A stretch of DNA of 64,000 bases from Hibiscus mutabilis (Eukaryota; Streptophyta; Magnoliopsida; Malvales; Malvaceae), in the NCBI GenBank assembly GCA_019671005.1, contig CM033745.1, positions 45,813,241 through 45,877,240 of the forward strand, given 5' to 3'. Both the position numbers and the translations under genes were made by a program. Numbering within the stretch: the first letter of the stretch is position 1; every line of letters begins with the position of its first letter. The notes beneath the pieces are model-generated. The model worked only from the letters and a program-made list of their open reading frames with translations. It was not told the origin of the DNA and searched no databases. Positions 23,160 to 34,800 of this stretch are shown here, one piece after another.

Positions 23160-23355
23160 ACCATATCGATACACCAAGCACCGTATCGGTACGGTCTTGA
23201 TGGATTTTAAATTTCGGATTCCAATAGAACAACATCGTATCGATACGGCCCCGTATACCGATACGCCCAGCTATTTTCCTCTAAGACCGTATCAATATGC
23301 TAAGCTAGATTTGGCCTACCCGTACCGATTTAGTACCCCGCGTACCGATACGCTT
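23160..23355. repeat. Cluster of GTATCGATAC-like palindromes in the solo LTR
   Basis: Repeated near-palindromes such as CGTATCGGTACGG, CGTATCGATACGG, CGTATACCGATACG and GCGTACCGATACG occur about six times in 200 bp. Confidence 0.75.
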
Positions 23356-24219
23356 GTGCCTAAAATGCCCATTTTTGCTGGTTTAACATACAAATAAGCT
23401 AAGTAAACCATTTAATCATGCTTCTAAGACATTAGCAACATAAACAAGGATTGATCCTCAACCAAAACACTAGAAACATCAACCATACATGTTATCTTGC
23501 ATCAAAAGGAATATATAGGCATGCAACCTATGAACCAAGCCAAACAAGATACCAAAAGCCATAACAAGGAAAAATCCAACCACAACAGGCCATTTACAAG
23601 TCTAAAACAACAACATAAACTTGTACAAATAGGGAGTTTAACAACATCTCCCAAACTAGCAAAGGAACCCATGTTGGCCTTATTAAACATAGTTTACTTT
23701 GGAAACATACTTTCGTATTCGAAGTCCTTGGATCACCTTCACTTTCTTGCTGCCTCCGAACCTTTAATTCTCTACATCGATGGACAAAGAGAGCGTAAGC
23801 ACACTATGCTTAGTGAGGAGTGCTCAAAAACAACACACCATCAATGCATTTAAAACCGATTTCTATACCACATTGAAATCACTTTTCAATCCATGATTAA
23901 ACCATCATTTAAAACATCATGCCTTCAAAACCATGCACTTTATATTAAACCATATACAACATGTATCATTAAACCAACATCAATTCACACTGCTAACCTC
24001 AATTTAATCCTTCCCATGCATAACATACCATATGCAAAGCTTAAAGAGTAAAAATATATAAATCTCATTGTACAACACATGATACATTAACAATTATATT
24101 GGCTCACAAGTGATCATCAACAAGTTCCATTTACAAAACACAACATCGGATACACGGATTCACAAGTGTTCTCCTAACACTTCATACATTCTCACCGGCA
24201 ACACAAGGTTCACACACAG

Positions 24220-24420
24220 AAGTATTCGGTACGCAATATAAACCCCTCAACCATTGTGACACTCGTGGTAGAGTATTCGATACGCCATATAAACCCCTCA
24301 ACACCACTCATCAGTAGATGTATAACCCCACTAACGAGAGTATTCGGTACCATAAACCCCTCAATCGTTAAGGTACTTAGATAGAGTATTCAATACACAA
24401 TATAAACCCTTCCACGTCCA
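24220..24420. repeat. Four degenerate tandem repeats in the solo LTR
   Basis: Copies of a unit containing GTATTCGGTACGCAATATAA followed by ACCCCTCAA start near 24,221, 24,272, 24,339 and 24,385. Spacing is 46-67 bp. Confidence 0.75.
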
Positions 24421-26106
24421 AGACGACTTATTTTACAGTGCACTCAATCCTATAGCTTGCTAACTATATCCGATTATGTTTTAAAACTATTTCCATACCA
24501 TCACTTGCCAATATAATTCACAATTAGCCATGAACCTAGCCGTTTTTAAAGCAATTTACCAAAGCATCAAACCATGCTTTCACAAGTATAAACCATACTT
24601 ACAAGGATTGTTCACCAATGCATCCTTCATCAATATATTATCAAAAACAGTAGATAACATACTTGAAATCATGCTTTAATAGTAGGAACCAGTAAATCAA
24701 AACAGTGCATAAACCATTTTGTAAAACAAGCACAACCGAGAGAGAAATCCTTTATACTTACTTTCGAGTTTAAACCAACGTTTCAAACTAAGTTTAAACT
24801 CCCATAAAACACCTTTTAAACCATTCTAAAGCTGGAAAACACACTATCACTCACCAAAACGCAAAACCTCGATTCACTGACACGCAATCAAGCGTTTGTA
24901 GCCTCTAAAGCTTCATCGGTAGCTTCCGAAACGTTCTCCCATGTTTTAACCAAATTATAACAGAAGATAAATGCATCATAATGCATTGAAAACCCCAGCA
25001 ATCATTTCCTCGTCATTGCCTTGCTTAAAACCATCAAAATGCCTATCTAAAACAACTAAAACAACTTTGATTCTCTTCCGAAACTTAACCCAGCCATAAC
25101 CTAACACTTCCAAACATCAATTAACATCAAAAGACAGCTAAAAACCATCGCATAACATCCTTATACCTCTAACAACTCATAAACCACCACAACACCTCAA
25201 AAAACCCATAACTAGCAACTCAAACAACTAGAGATTCATTTGATTTCGGGATTCCATTGATAAAACCAACCCATTAACATTATAAGATATCAAAATCATG
25301 ATATAATCTCATCATAAACTCAGCAAAACATATCTAAAACATATCTCTTAATTTCATCAATAAAATATCAATTAAACTAATTCTCTCCAATTAAATCAAC
25401 AAAACTTATTAGAAATCATGTGTAAAGGATCAAGAACTTGGGAATTTCAGTAAAGAACCTTTCATTAGAGGAGAAGAACGAAACCTTACCTCTAATGGAT
25501 GTTTTCCCCTTAATTGGATGGTTTTACATGAGAAGACAAGATTAAAACAATAAGGTTTTGATAGGAAATCATTTGGAAACCAAAGATCAATTAAATCAAA
25601 GGATTACCTGAATGTTTTGAAGAAGAAATTGTTGTTTGACTGGAGAGAATTTGAGAGAAAGTTTTTGAGAGAAAAGAAGTTACGTAAAATTTGTTTTAAG
25701 GTGATAACTTCCAATTAATCCCTCTCTATTAGTTATATCTAATTAAAAACACTTTAAAATAAGCTAATTAAGGGATAAAGTCTGATATTAGACTTTAGGG
25801 CCAATAGCTCCTTAAAGATTCAAAGTTCTCATCCTTTTACAAAATAGTCACTAAAAGTAGTTTTACAAAGTTTACAATTTGGTCACTAAATTGAAATGTT
25901 TGACTCCCAAACACCATTTTCCAAAATTGAATTTACCAAACCCCTATATATATATTAAAAGTATTTTAGACTATTTTCCATATTTTTATCACCTTTGAAA
26001 ATATTAAAACTTAATTTAATCCCGAAACTGACTCGAACCTCTAATTTCGGTCCACCGGACCCTTAAACAAGCCCGAAACCTCTAGGCCCAAAACTGGGGT
26101 GTTACA

Positions 26107-26111
26107 GTCTA
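26107..26111. repeat. Target-site duplication GTCTA, right copy
   Basis: Identical to 22,999-23,003. Confidence 0.9.
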
Positions 26112-26327
26112 TATCATTACCGGTTTAAGTTCAAAATTGGTTCTATTTACCTCGAGACCAATCAAGCCTAGCATCAAATTGTCCAGGGTTGGTGCCAAAT
26201 ATTCTCGGATCGGTCTCTCTTTGGTATTATCAGCAACATGAACATGAGCGGGCAGAATATCATCATTCAATGGTGGATCCCCATGGTTATTTAGGACACC
26301 ATCTACTCCATTTCTATTTCGAGCCAT
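26112..26327 (-). pseudogene. gag: gag N-terminus of the Athila element
   Basis: Starts at the ATG at 26,327 (MARNRNGVDGVLNNHGDPPL) and reads through RPIREYLAPTLDNLMLGLIG and TNFELKPVMI, the usual N-terminal part of Athila gag, which ends in FEIKP-like text. The frame meets a TAG that spans the target duplication at 26,107-26,111. The start lies about 160 bp downstream of the PBS. Confidence 0.75.
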
Positions 26328-26487
26328 CTCTCGAAGTTTTTTTAATCTACGCAGGGTTCTTTCAAATTATAGGTCGTATGGCCAATCTTCCGTTGCAGGG
26401 CGGTTCTTGGTCATACACCAAACAAAACAAATAAGTAAAGTAAAACAAAACAAAACAAGTAAATCAAAACAATAAATTTTGTTGCAA

Positions 26488-26505
26488 TCCCCATCAATGA
26501 CGCTA
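26488..26505 (-). other. Probable primer-binding site of the Athila element, decayed
   Basis: Minus strand TAGCGTCATTGATGGGGA. The Athila PBS is TGGCGCCGTTGCCGGGGA, complementary to tRNA-Asp; 13 of 18 bases agree. It lies about 80 bp inside the LTR end proposed at 26,588, a larger gap than usual, so the LTR edge is uncertain. Confidence 0.55.
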
Positions 26506-26587
26506 AAAACTTGTCGACTTTGCTAATGCTTGGCAAAAGATTGAGAATGCAGTGTAAATATGTAAGAAATATTGCCAAGAATGAGTC

Positions 26588-27908
26588 TGTTACGTGCAAG
26601 TGTACACAATCAGCAAGTAATACAACAGTAAGCTGAGTATCATATCCACAAGGATTAACCAAGAATTTAAATGTTCAATGGTTTACTTGTTAAAGGGATC
26701 AAGAATGTTGAAACTATTTTGGATTTTTTATTTAAACAATAGCTAAAACATTGGAATAAAACTAAAAAAAAAATTGGTAAGAAGAAGTGTTCAAATGGAT
26801 TGTGAGCGTTGGTAAGGGATGCCTGGATTTTACGCTAGTTATGCTAGTTATTAAAAATGCCATGCCTTGGATTTATTGCTGAGCAGATTTCAAGAATAGT
26901 ATTACCTCTATCGATGGCAATACCCTAAATTAACCACAATAAAACCCCTATATGTCTATGGTGCAGCTTTTCATAGATTAACTTGATTAAGTTTCAATCT
27001 ATAATCCTAAGGGGTAGATTCACTTCCGAGGTAAGATCATCTACTTGAACATCTTTTGTCGAAGTTTCTCTCATTAGTACCTGACAATTGATCGTTACCC
27101 CTTAAGTCTGTTAAGATATTAAGTCAGAATAAGCATACAATGCCAACTGTCGTATGGCAAAGAATTTAAGGAATTAAAGTGCTAACAGGATAGAAAATAA
27201 TGTCAATGCATTAAAATTATTAAAAACCAAAGATAAATTGAGAGTTAATCGTAAACATCCCCAATCAACTGTAAAAGCTTAGTTCATGGTTAGGGAATCC
27301 ATCTACAAAACATCGTATCTCAACATAACCATTTAAATAAAAACTAAACTAAGAGAATAGGAAAAGAATGAGGTTCATCAATGCAGCCCTTCAAAAGCTC
27401 CAGAGCTATTGGTTTAAAATGGTTGAGCCACGGTGCCTCTAGCTTCCTCTTTCACCATGGTGTTCTCTCTAGGCCTAATGATCGGTCTTCTTTAAATAGG
27501 AACTCTTGAAAAAACCCTAAGATAGGTTTGAAATTTTAATTTTGATTACACACCAAGATAGGCGTGTTATCATCTTATCCTCTTTTGAATTTTAGGGCTA
27601 GTATGTACTGGGTTCAATGGCTACTTTGACCAGACATCAGACGCCATTTATTTGCCAACCGAGCTTGGCAATCTCTTGTCCAACTTTGCCAGCTACGTCT
27701 CGACAATTCTCTTATGCTTTTTCTGCTCCTGGCTACTCTGCCAAGCCTACCCTGCTTATCTCATGCATCAACACCAACAAAACAAACCTTCAAACTAGCA
27801 AAATAACAACTCCTAACTCCTTAATGCAAATGCATGATTTTACTAACTAAATGCAAACATATATACTTAAAGACAAGCTAAAGCATTGTGAAATATGCAT
27901 AAAAATCG
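26588..27908 (-). repeat. 5' LTR of the Athila element
   Basis: The 3' end on the minus strand reads GTGTACACTTGCACGTAACA, the expected Athila LTR terminus. The body is homologous to the LTR at 59,383-60,767: both have the constant order GTGTACAC/GTATACAC near the 3' end, a TATCC(A)CAAGGATT-like tail, and TTAGTTCATGG in the middle. The 5' end near 27,908 is mutated (CG for TG). No target duplication is found because the 3' LTR is missing. Confidence 0.75.
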
Positions 27909-28332
27909 GTACTTTCTAGGAGTTAACAAAGGACTGTTCAAGCTTAATACCAGATCAAGATGAGCGATTGGGAAGCTTGAATGAGGATTTATTGGTAGAG
28001 CTTGATGTTAGTTCATTTCTAACTTTAAAGTTCTTCATGCTTATCATAAATGTGATTGCTTTGCATAAAAACATTGTGTATGTTGGGTGAATAAACATGT
28101 TTTGCTTGTGAGTAGTTTAGTTGATTTTTTATGTTAGCAGGATTAAAAGTGGATCCTTATAGACTTAATAATTCGGGGCTTATAGAAAACTAAGATATTT
28201 TACCATCTTTAATTTCTAGGTTATAATTCGGGGCTTGTCAACCTAAACTTAATAAAACATTGAGGATTAAAGGTGGGTCCTTATAAATAATTCTAGGTCT
28301 TAATTATAGGCTTGGTAAGATATTTCTTGGCT

Positions 28333-28585
28333 CGTGTACCGGTACTAGTTGAACTAGTACTGATATTGGATATTTTAGGCATGAACTAGATAAACTTGTG
28401 CTTGCGTATCAATACAACATTCAAGTAATACTAGTATGGGAGCTTCGGGTACCAGTACAATATGCTTGGTATCGGTACTAGTACTTGCTGATTTATTGGA
28501 TCATCGAAGCCCATTTTGGTTTTGGTACTAACGTGAGTACTGATACCCTAAATCGAGTACTAGTACCCATAGATGTGTACTAGTA
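28333..28585. repeat. Cluster of GTACNNGTAC palindromes
   Basis: GTACCGGTAC, GTACCAGTAC and several AGTACTAGTAC palindromes within 250 bp. Confidence 0.8.
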
Positions 28586-28837
28586 CTCGTTTCCAATAAC
28601 GTAAAGGAAGATGAATTGTTAGAACCTTATACGTGATAAATGATAATTAAAACACAATCGAGCATAAATAATGTTGATAATAGAGCCTTGGCTGAGCTAA
28701 GATAGTGAAGTATCTAGTAATATACCTAGATTGACTTGTGTGTGTAAAGTTTGGCTTTGTGAGCATTTGATTGATTGTATGAGATCCAAATATCCAATAG
28801 TTATACCGCACTAATTATTGTCTCTATGTATGCCTGG

Positions 28838-29065
28838 TGCTTTGTGATCCCAGGTAACATCTATTGTACCTAATGATATGTGATCCCAGGTATGTTGTTG
28901 ATGTGTACATGATGCTATATGATCATGGATAACATCTGCCGCACTTGATGCCATGTGATCTCGAGTACAATGTTATGGTCTTGTATCCGATGCTATGTGA
29001 TCCTGAATACGGATACGAGATATTTGATGCTATGTGATTCCAGGTACGTTCACTTTAAGCCTGAT
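28838..29065 (+). repeat. About six tandem repeats of a GATGCTATGTGATCCCAGGT unit
   Basis: A 35-40-bp unit with core TGATGCTATGTGATCCCAGG is repeated with variation six or seven times inside the partial LTR. Confidence 0.75.
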
Positions 29066-29645
29066 GTTATGTGATTCGGACTATGATTTATTGCATGTTG
29101 GAAATGTTGATGTTTGAACATTTGTCTATGGTAGTTAGAACAAATAGTTTAGTGTAAATCCATAGATAACTTGTTATATTCATGCCATATTACTCATTTG
29201 TTTTACCTTACATGCTTACGTTTATGAAATGCATAAAGTATAGCAGAGTAGAAATGTACCACTGAGTTTTGTAAGCTCAACGTTCATAATCGTTATTTTC
29301 ATGCGTAGGTTGGTAGATTGCTTGTGAGCTTTGTGGAGCACTATCAGTACAAGATTCTAGCAAGTGGTATTTACCAGAGTACAATACTTATATTTAATGA
29401 GTTGTGCATTCATAGAACCTTATATAGTGGAGTCTGTAAATGTTTTTATCAATCGAATATTTATGTATAAATTGTTTTGAAACAAAACTTCATGTTTTGT
29501 AAACTAAATGATAATTGTTTAGCGTATGTTTGACGATGGAAATGAATTTTAATTATATGGCTTATTTGCGGTTTAAAATCTTGTTGGGTCAAGTAAGCGA
29601 TCCAATGTGACACTTCGGATCCTCGGGTCGGATCGGGGTGTTACA

Positions 29646-30310
29646 ACGCTCTTGGAGAAACAATATGAAGTGCAAGGTTGTTTTCATCTCAACGCTCCTT
29701 GGGGGTAGAGGAATTCATTATTTTTTGTGGGGATCATGTAGAAACGCAATCATTCACTGATATGAGATGGAGATATCTCGACGCGTTCTTAGAAACATGT
29801 TGTAAATTTTCGGAATGAAGTGTAATGTTACATGTTGGTGCATCTCAATGCGAATGAAAGTTTGTAAGTTCGTTTGTCTCGATGCTTCTTTGGGATGGTG
29901 GAATTCGTAAGAGTGCTTTTGAAAGTTTTGGTCATGGGGCGAAGGCATCTCGAAGTAAAGGAATAGGGCAGAGGATCTCGACTCCTTTATAAGGTCGTAC
30001 AAGTTAGGGACACAATTGTATTAGAGAGGCAATGAAAATTTTATGGTGTGGAGCGGAGACATCTCAATGCTCTTGGTGTTGTGTTTTTGCGGGCACTCAT
30101 CGGGAGTGTTGAACTTTTTCACTATAGGATTTTATCGCCTATACATAAATTTTTTAACTGTAAAATTTTTAAGGTGGTGAACATTCCACGTGTGAGAGTA
30201 ATCTCTTCCACTCTTTACCTCCAGCTTATATGCGCCAGAGCCAATATTCTCAGTGATCTTGTATGATCCTTCCTAATTAGGTGTTATTCTTCCTCTATGA
30301 CCCATCATTG
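29646..30310 (-). pseudogene. 3' tail of another Tat-like polyprotein and its repeat-bearing 3' UTR
   Basis: At 30,309-30,150 the minus strand reads GHRGRITPN, a stop in place of Trp, EGSYKITENIGSGAYKLEVK and SHTWNVHHLKNF: the conserved C-terminus of gypsy integrases (normally PNWEGPY..GAYKLE..TWN..NLK). Below it, 30,110-29,646 is noncoding with about eight degenerate copies of a CATCTCAACGCTCTTGG-like unit. Repeats in the 3' UTR are a Tat feature, also seen in element G. The upstream polyprotein is missing. Confidence 0.7.
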
Positions 30311-30741
30311 AACTTTTTTCCTGCCCTGATGGAGTAGAGGCACCTCAACGCATGCAACAAATTGTTATTTAGTCTCATAAAGTCTTAGAACTTTTAGTTA
30401 ATGACATTGTAAAATTTTCTTTTGCCCCTAATTTGATAAAAATATTTTTTCTCACGACTTAGTTGATAAAATAGTAATATTCAACTTTACCTCCCTTGAA
30501 AAGTTTACAATTTAATCTCGTCTCAAATAAACATTCTAACATCTAGACACTCTTGGAGCTTTCCCACCGATCGACATTAACTTTTCCCTTGATGTGGTTA
30601 TTTGATTTCGGAGTTCTCCGACTTCTTGTAGTTAACTCAAGAATCATTTTCTACATAAAGCATAAACTATTTATTTTCTTTAAAAAAACTTTTATGATAT
30701 AACTTTAGTTTTAATGACCTTCGATTTCCTTTTTATTAAAT
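30311..30741. other. AT-rich stretch without recognised feature
   Basis: I see no ORF, LTR end or repeat that I can assign. It may be old 5' flank of the LINE-like insert. Confidence 0.4.
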
Positions 30742-31388
30742 TATGCGACAAGTCACAACTGCTTGCTTCTATTTTTTCCTTTTTGTTTTAGCCGGTATCA
30801 ATTTTATTGTTGGCCGTCAATCGTTGGACTTCTCATTTTTTTCTTTTATTTTATTATCTCTTATTTTTTTTCTCATTTTTTAATTTTTAATACGAATAAT
30901 TGTCTTTATTTCACATTTTCTCTATCTTTTGGCATATTTTCGGCTTCTTTGTCAATCGTTTGGTCGTTCTTTTGTTTATTTTTTCTTATGGTTGGATTTG
31001 ACGTCACCTCGACCGATCAAGATGACGCTTATTTATTATTATTTGGACTCTCATATTGGATCTACATACACGGTTTGTGTTCGTGGATAGTTTTCTCACA
31101 ACGCTTAGCTCTGATTTGTGGTTGTCGGTGGTCTTTCAACAATGTTATCCCTTTTGTGGTTTGTTTGTCGATACAATTAGATTTGTTCTAGTATTTTAGT
31201 TGTATTTTTAACATTTTCCTTGTATGATCTTAAGTGGCTAGTTTCTTGTGTCAATAGTTATAAGAAAATGTCCAAATTATGTGTTTAGTTTTATAGTTAT
31301 AATTGCAAACACTTACTGCAATTTTAGATATTTCTTTTTTTAATAAAACTAAGCGTCTCTATAAAAAAAACTATGCGGCAAGTAGCAA
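30742..31388 (+). mobile_element. LINE-like retroposon, 5'-truncated
   Basis: The flanks TATGCGACAAGTCACAA (30,742-30,758) and TATGCGGCAAGTAGCAA (31,372-31,388) match in 14 of 17 bases, a long target duplication typical of LINE insertion. The inserted 610 bp ends in TAATAAAACTAAGCGTCTC then a short A-run (31,363-31,370). A 142-codon frame at 30,763-31,191 is Phe/Ser-rich and low in complexity; I do not call it a gene. Confidence 0.55.
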
Positions 31389-31859
31389 GGTGGACAGAGG
31401 GACAAAGCTATTTAGTAGATGATATAACAATATTTTAGGTCTTTTTTAATTTAAATATAAGTTAAACAAGACCTTTGTTCCTCCTAATTTTTAGATTTAA
31501 AAGTTGAATAGACTTTTACTCTTCCCAATTTTTTATCCTAACATTGTCCGAGGCCATCATCACTTGAAAAGAAAAAGCATGCTAAATTATTTGGTGGAAG
31601 CATTGGAAAATATTTAGTACTAGAATTTGAATTGCAATAGAAGGACTAAAACCATAAACAATAATAAATATATGAACCTTCTATAAAATTTGACCTAAAA
31701 TATTTGCTCGACATAAGCTGTTTTGCCGTTTCGAACCGGACTAGCTGAACAGAAGAAGTCCTTATTCGTGAACCGGTGCTTGCTCTTTCTTTTCTTCCAG
31801 TTCAGCTGCCGCCCAAAGCGCCACTTGGTTCACAGTTTTGACACTTGCAAGTTATTTCA
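31389..31859 (+). promoter_or_regulatory. Upstream region and 5' leader of the SET-domain gene
   Basis: AT-rich upstream sequence becomes CT-rich near 31,765-31,800 (GCTCTTTCTTTTCTTCC), usual for a plant transcription start and 5' UTR, ahead of the ATG at 31,860. No unambiguous TATA box was assigned. Confidence 0.4.
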
Positions 31860-34800
31860 ATGGAGGAAGATAAGGTAAAATGCTACCTCTTTATTACTTC
31901 GCTCCTCGTTTTCCTTTCCTTTTCATAACTTTCTGAAGTTTAATTTTGTTTAGCTTGCTCTACTCCGATTGCTTATAAAATCGATTTATCAGGAAAAAAA
32001 ACTGAACACGATATTGACTACAAAAAGTTAACTTCAAATGGGTGCCTTTAGCTTTGCATGTTCTGATTTTGCATTTTTTTTACTTTGGCTGTTGTTATGT
32101 TTATCACTAACCAACTAAACTAAAGAATAATTCTTTCATTTACTGCCAGCCTTTCTACTGTGCTTATGTCAAAGTTCCCTCTTTTAAGGATTAATGTTTG
32201 ATATATGCTTTTGTTTATTGTACTATTATCTCATTGAAGTGGAGTTAAGATTTTCAACATATTCTAATGTCTTCCCCCCTGAATGAGGTTTTATTTCTTA
32301 AATTTAACATTCGAAATGCTTAATGGTTTTAGCTATGTCTCCTTCATAGTTTGGCTAACCTCAGCTTTGTGCTTCTTCACATTTCATTTGGGGAATGCAA
32401 AAGAGTGAAAATTTTAATGGTCTAGTTCTGTTCGGTTCTTTTCTTCATTGAGATCCTAGTTTAGTTATTTTTAAATGGCTTATTGAAATCTTAAAATTAT
32501 CTCTCCATGTTGCATCACTTCAAGAAGCTGAACTGGACTATTAAGTAATCGTGCTACTCAGCAAAGAGTTGTCATTTGTTTATGTTTTGGGCCTTCGGTG
32601 CCTTTCCTTGTTCCGGGCCTATGTTTGTGCCTGATTTCTGTGTTTTATGTAATGTTTGTTTGTGTTGAATGAATGAAATCCTGATTTGATCAAATAAGCA
32701 AAGAGTTGTAATTTCAATTTACTTTTTGCATGCTGATTTTTTAAAATCTCAAAACTTGTTTTCCATCTGTTAACTCCAATTCTTTCATGTATAAATCAAC
32801 AGAAAACTTGCCTGCTTGATAGAGTCATAGAGGAACATAAAACATTTTTTTTAGTTCAATAACCAATGTATTAGTTAACCACAATGCAGAGGTTGGGATA
32901 TCTCCACATAGGTTCTCTCTCCTCCATCTGAATTATATTGAAGAGTCTCTAACTGCGTGTGTGTTTGTCATCATGCATGCCATTCGTATGCTAATCGCTT
33001 AGTGCATATCTACTCTTAGACATGTCAATGTGCACATTGATTGGGATTATAGGAGTTTAGGTATGTGTGTGGTTAGCAATTAAAAACATATTAGTTACCA
33101 TTAAGATGTTATGATTAATAATTTTTAGATTTAATATTACTATTTTTACTAAAATAGCATTAATCCTTCTGTTTTATTACTGGTTTTCTGCAGCACTCGT
33201 GTGATAATACAGCAGAAACGAGAGATGGCTATTCAATTCTTCTTGAACTTTTTGATGTTGACCCTTTTTCTGACAAAAAGAAGGTTAGAGAAACAGTAAA
33301 CACGTTTTAGTCTCTTTCATTTTCTTCATCAAAATATGTTGATTCTGGGCTTTCCTTTCGAAGTGTTAATAGTAGTAATCACTACTTCCATTTTAAGCAA
33401 GTGCATGACGTGTCTGATTTGAGTTTATTATATAGGTTGAAGTAGAGAAATTGAAACTAGACATGTTAATATGGTTTCTACATGGTTGTTAACGAGAATG
33501 TTCTATGTTAACAAACTGTTCCTTCCCATGTTTGGCAGAGATTACTCAATGATATGGGATTTGATGTCAAGCAAATTGTGCATATTAAGAGCTCTCCGGA
33601 TTCTGGTTCCCTACATTCTACTTTAAAAAAAATGCTGCAGATAGATAGAATTATACATTTAGATGAGGTAAGTTCCAAATTTTCTATTTACAGACATTGG
33701 TGTTTACTGTGGATTACAGTAGCAAACAGTTGAAAAGAACCAATGAGGGGTTATTTTCATTTTTCTTGTACTTGTTTCTATTTTGTGGGGTGAGGGTTGA
33801 TTTGATAAACTGTCACTTCCTCGGGTACCTTTCATTACTTGTAGCTTTTAACTTATGCTTGCTTATGCAGTCTAATAAAGGAAAATATGGCACTAAACAG
33901 GTTGTACTAGGGCTCCTTCAATGCCAAAAAAATGTTCCATCACCGTATAAAAAAGTGTGCCTAGGTGCATGTGAGAAACAGAGTTTTTCTCTGTGTTTTT
34001 CTTATATTTCATTAGTGAAAGAGAGTCTATTATATAGACTTTTACAGAGGTGTTTAACACCAAGTGGTTAACCTATAGGATAAGACTTTTATCCTTTACA
34101 AAGATCAAATTTAAAATTCAAACTACTAGTTAAGATAAAGTAAAGATAACATACAACTTCTACTCTATCTAAAACTCTTTACAACACACGGTTATGCATA
34201 CTAACTAACAGTGCACCAGGCATACACCTAATGCCTAGCCTGAAGGGGTTTGAGGTCTTGAGGTTCTGTTGTTGTCTGACACTAAGGTGCAATGCCTAGG
34301 TGAGCCTAGGAACACACCTTAAAGCACTGTAACTAATGAGGCCAAAATGGGAAGTCAAAGTGCCAAGATACAGATTTACGAATTCCCTTCAATAATCTAT
34401 TGAACTTTGAATAATTAACGATAATGCAATGGGCTTCTCGGATGCAGGTAGAACTTTATTTTGGTCCAGTTGGTGGACTGGGATTTTACAGCCCCAGGAA
34501 TGAGATGGAGGCTCAAAATTTTATCCTTTCACTTATCAAAAGCTCATTATCCAGTCAAGTACACATGCAAGCACATGCTCTGCAAGATCTAAGAGATGCA
34601 ATTATAAATAGGATTCATGAGTTAGGAACTGAGGATAAAGTGGAGAATAAAATTGATATAAAGTACAAGTGTGATAAAGAGAACTGTTTAATACAGTGAG
34701 CTGAAAACAATGGTGCAAAAACAAGATTGCAAATAGCTTGTAAGTTCAAGATTAGAATTGCTTTTTAGTGATTCCTTGTTAATTAGTATCTTGCCGTTAT

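Larger units (their letters stand above)
23004..26106 (-). mobile_element. Solo LTR (3,103 bp) of a gypsy family inside Athila gag
   Basis: Ends CGTAACCCC...GGGGTGTTACA (first base mutated from T) flanked by perfect GTCTA copies. Minus orientation is inferred because the minus strand starts TGTAACACCCC, as in Tekay/Del-type LTRs, and has a CT-rich leader-like segment at about 25,690-25,600. It includes four degenerate repeats of a TATTCGGTACGCAATATAAA unit at 24,220-24,420 and CG-containing palindromes (ATCGATAC type) at 23,160-23,355. There is no protein-coding region. Confidence 0.9.
12390..27908 (-). mobile_element. Athila-type Ty3/gypsy retrotransposon, split by two solo LTRs
   Basis: Minus-strand order: 5' LTR (27,908-26,588), PBS (26,505-26,488), gag (26,327-22,080), protease (about 21,560-21,120), RT (20,400-20,050), RNase H (to 16,700), integrase (16,576-15,459), spacer, env-position ORF (14,956-14,042 and beyond), and a long 3' noncoding part. 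This gene order with an extra ORF after integrase is typical of Athila. Two solo LTRs interrupt it. The 3' LTR is missing: the element meets element B's LTR near 12,370-12,390. Multiple stops show it is inactive. Confidence 0.85.
27909..29645 (+). repeat. Partial gypsy LTR, left end missing
   Basis: Ends GGATCGGGGTGTTACA at 29,645, typical of Tekay/Del-type LTRs in plus orientation, and contains AGCAGAGTAG..ACTGAGTTTTGTAAGCTC, a usual late-LTR sequence. The left end is cut by the Athila LTR, so the Athila insertion or a later deletion removed it. ACGCT at 29,646-29,650 is the expected target duplication; no partner was found. Confidence 0.65.

Noticed and set aside
22930..23397. Plus-strand 155-codon frame
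   Set aside because: It crosses the solo LTR boundary at 23,004, so it is a chance fusion of gag antisense and LTR.
30763..31191. 142-codon Phe-rich frame as a membrane protein
   Set aside because: Low complexity, lies inside a retroposed unit with long flanking duplications, and has no family resemblance.
33697..34071. 124-codon frame as a separate gene
   Set aside because: It lies wholly in intron 3 of the SET-domain gene and has no recognisable motif.
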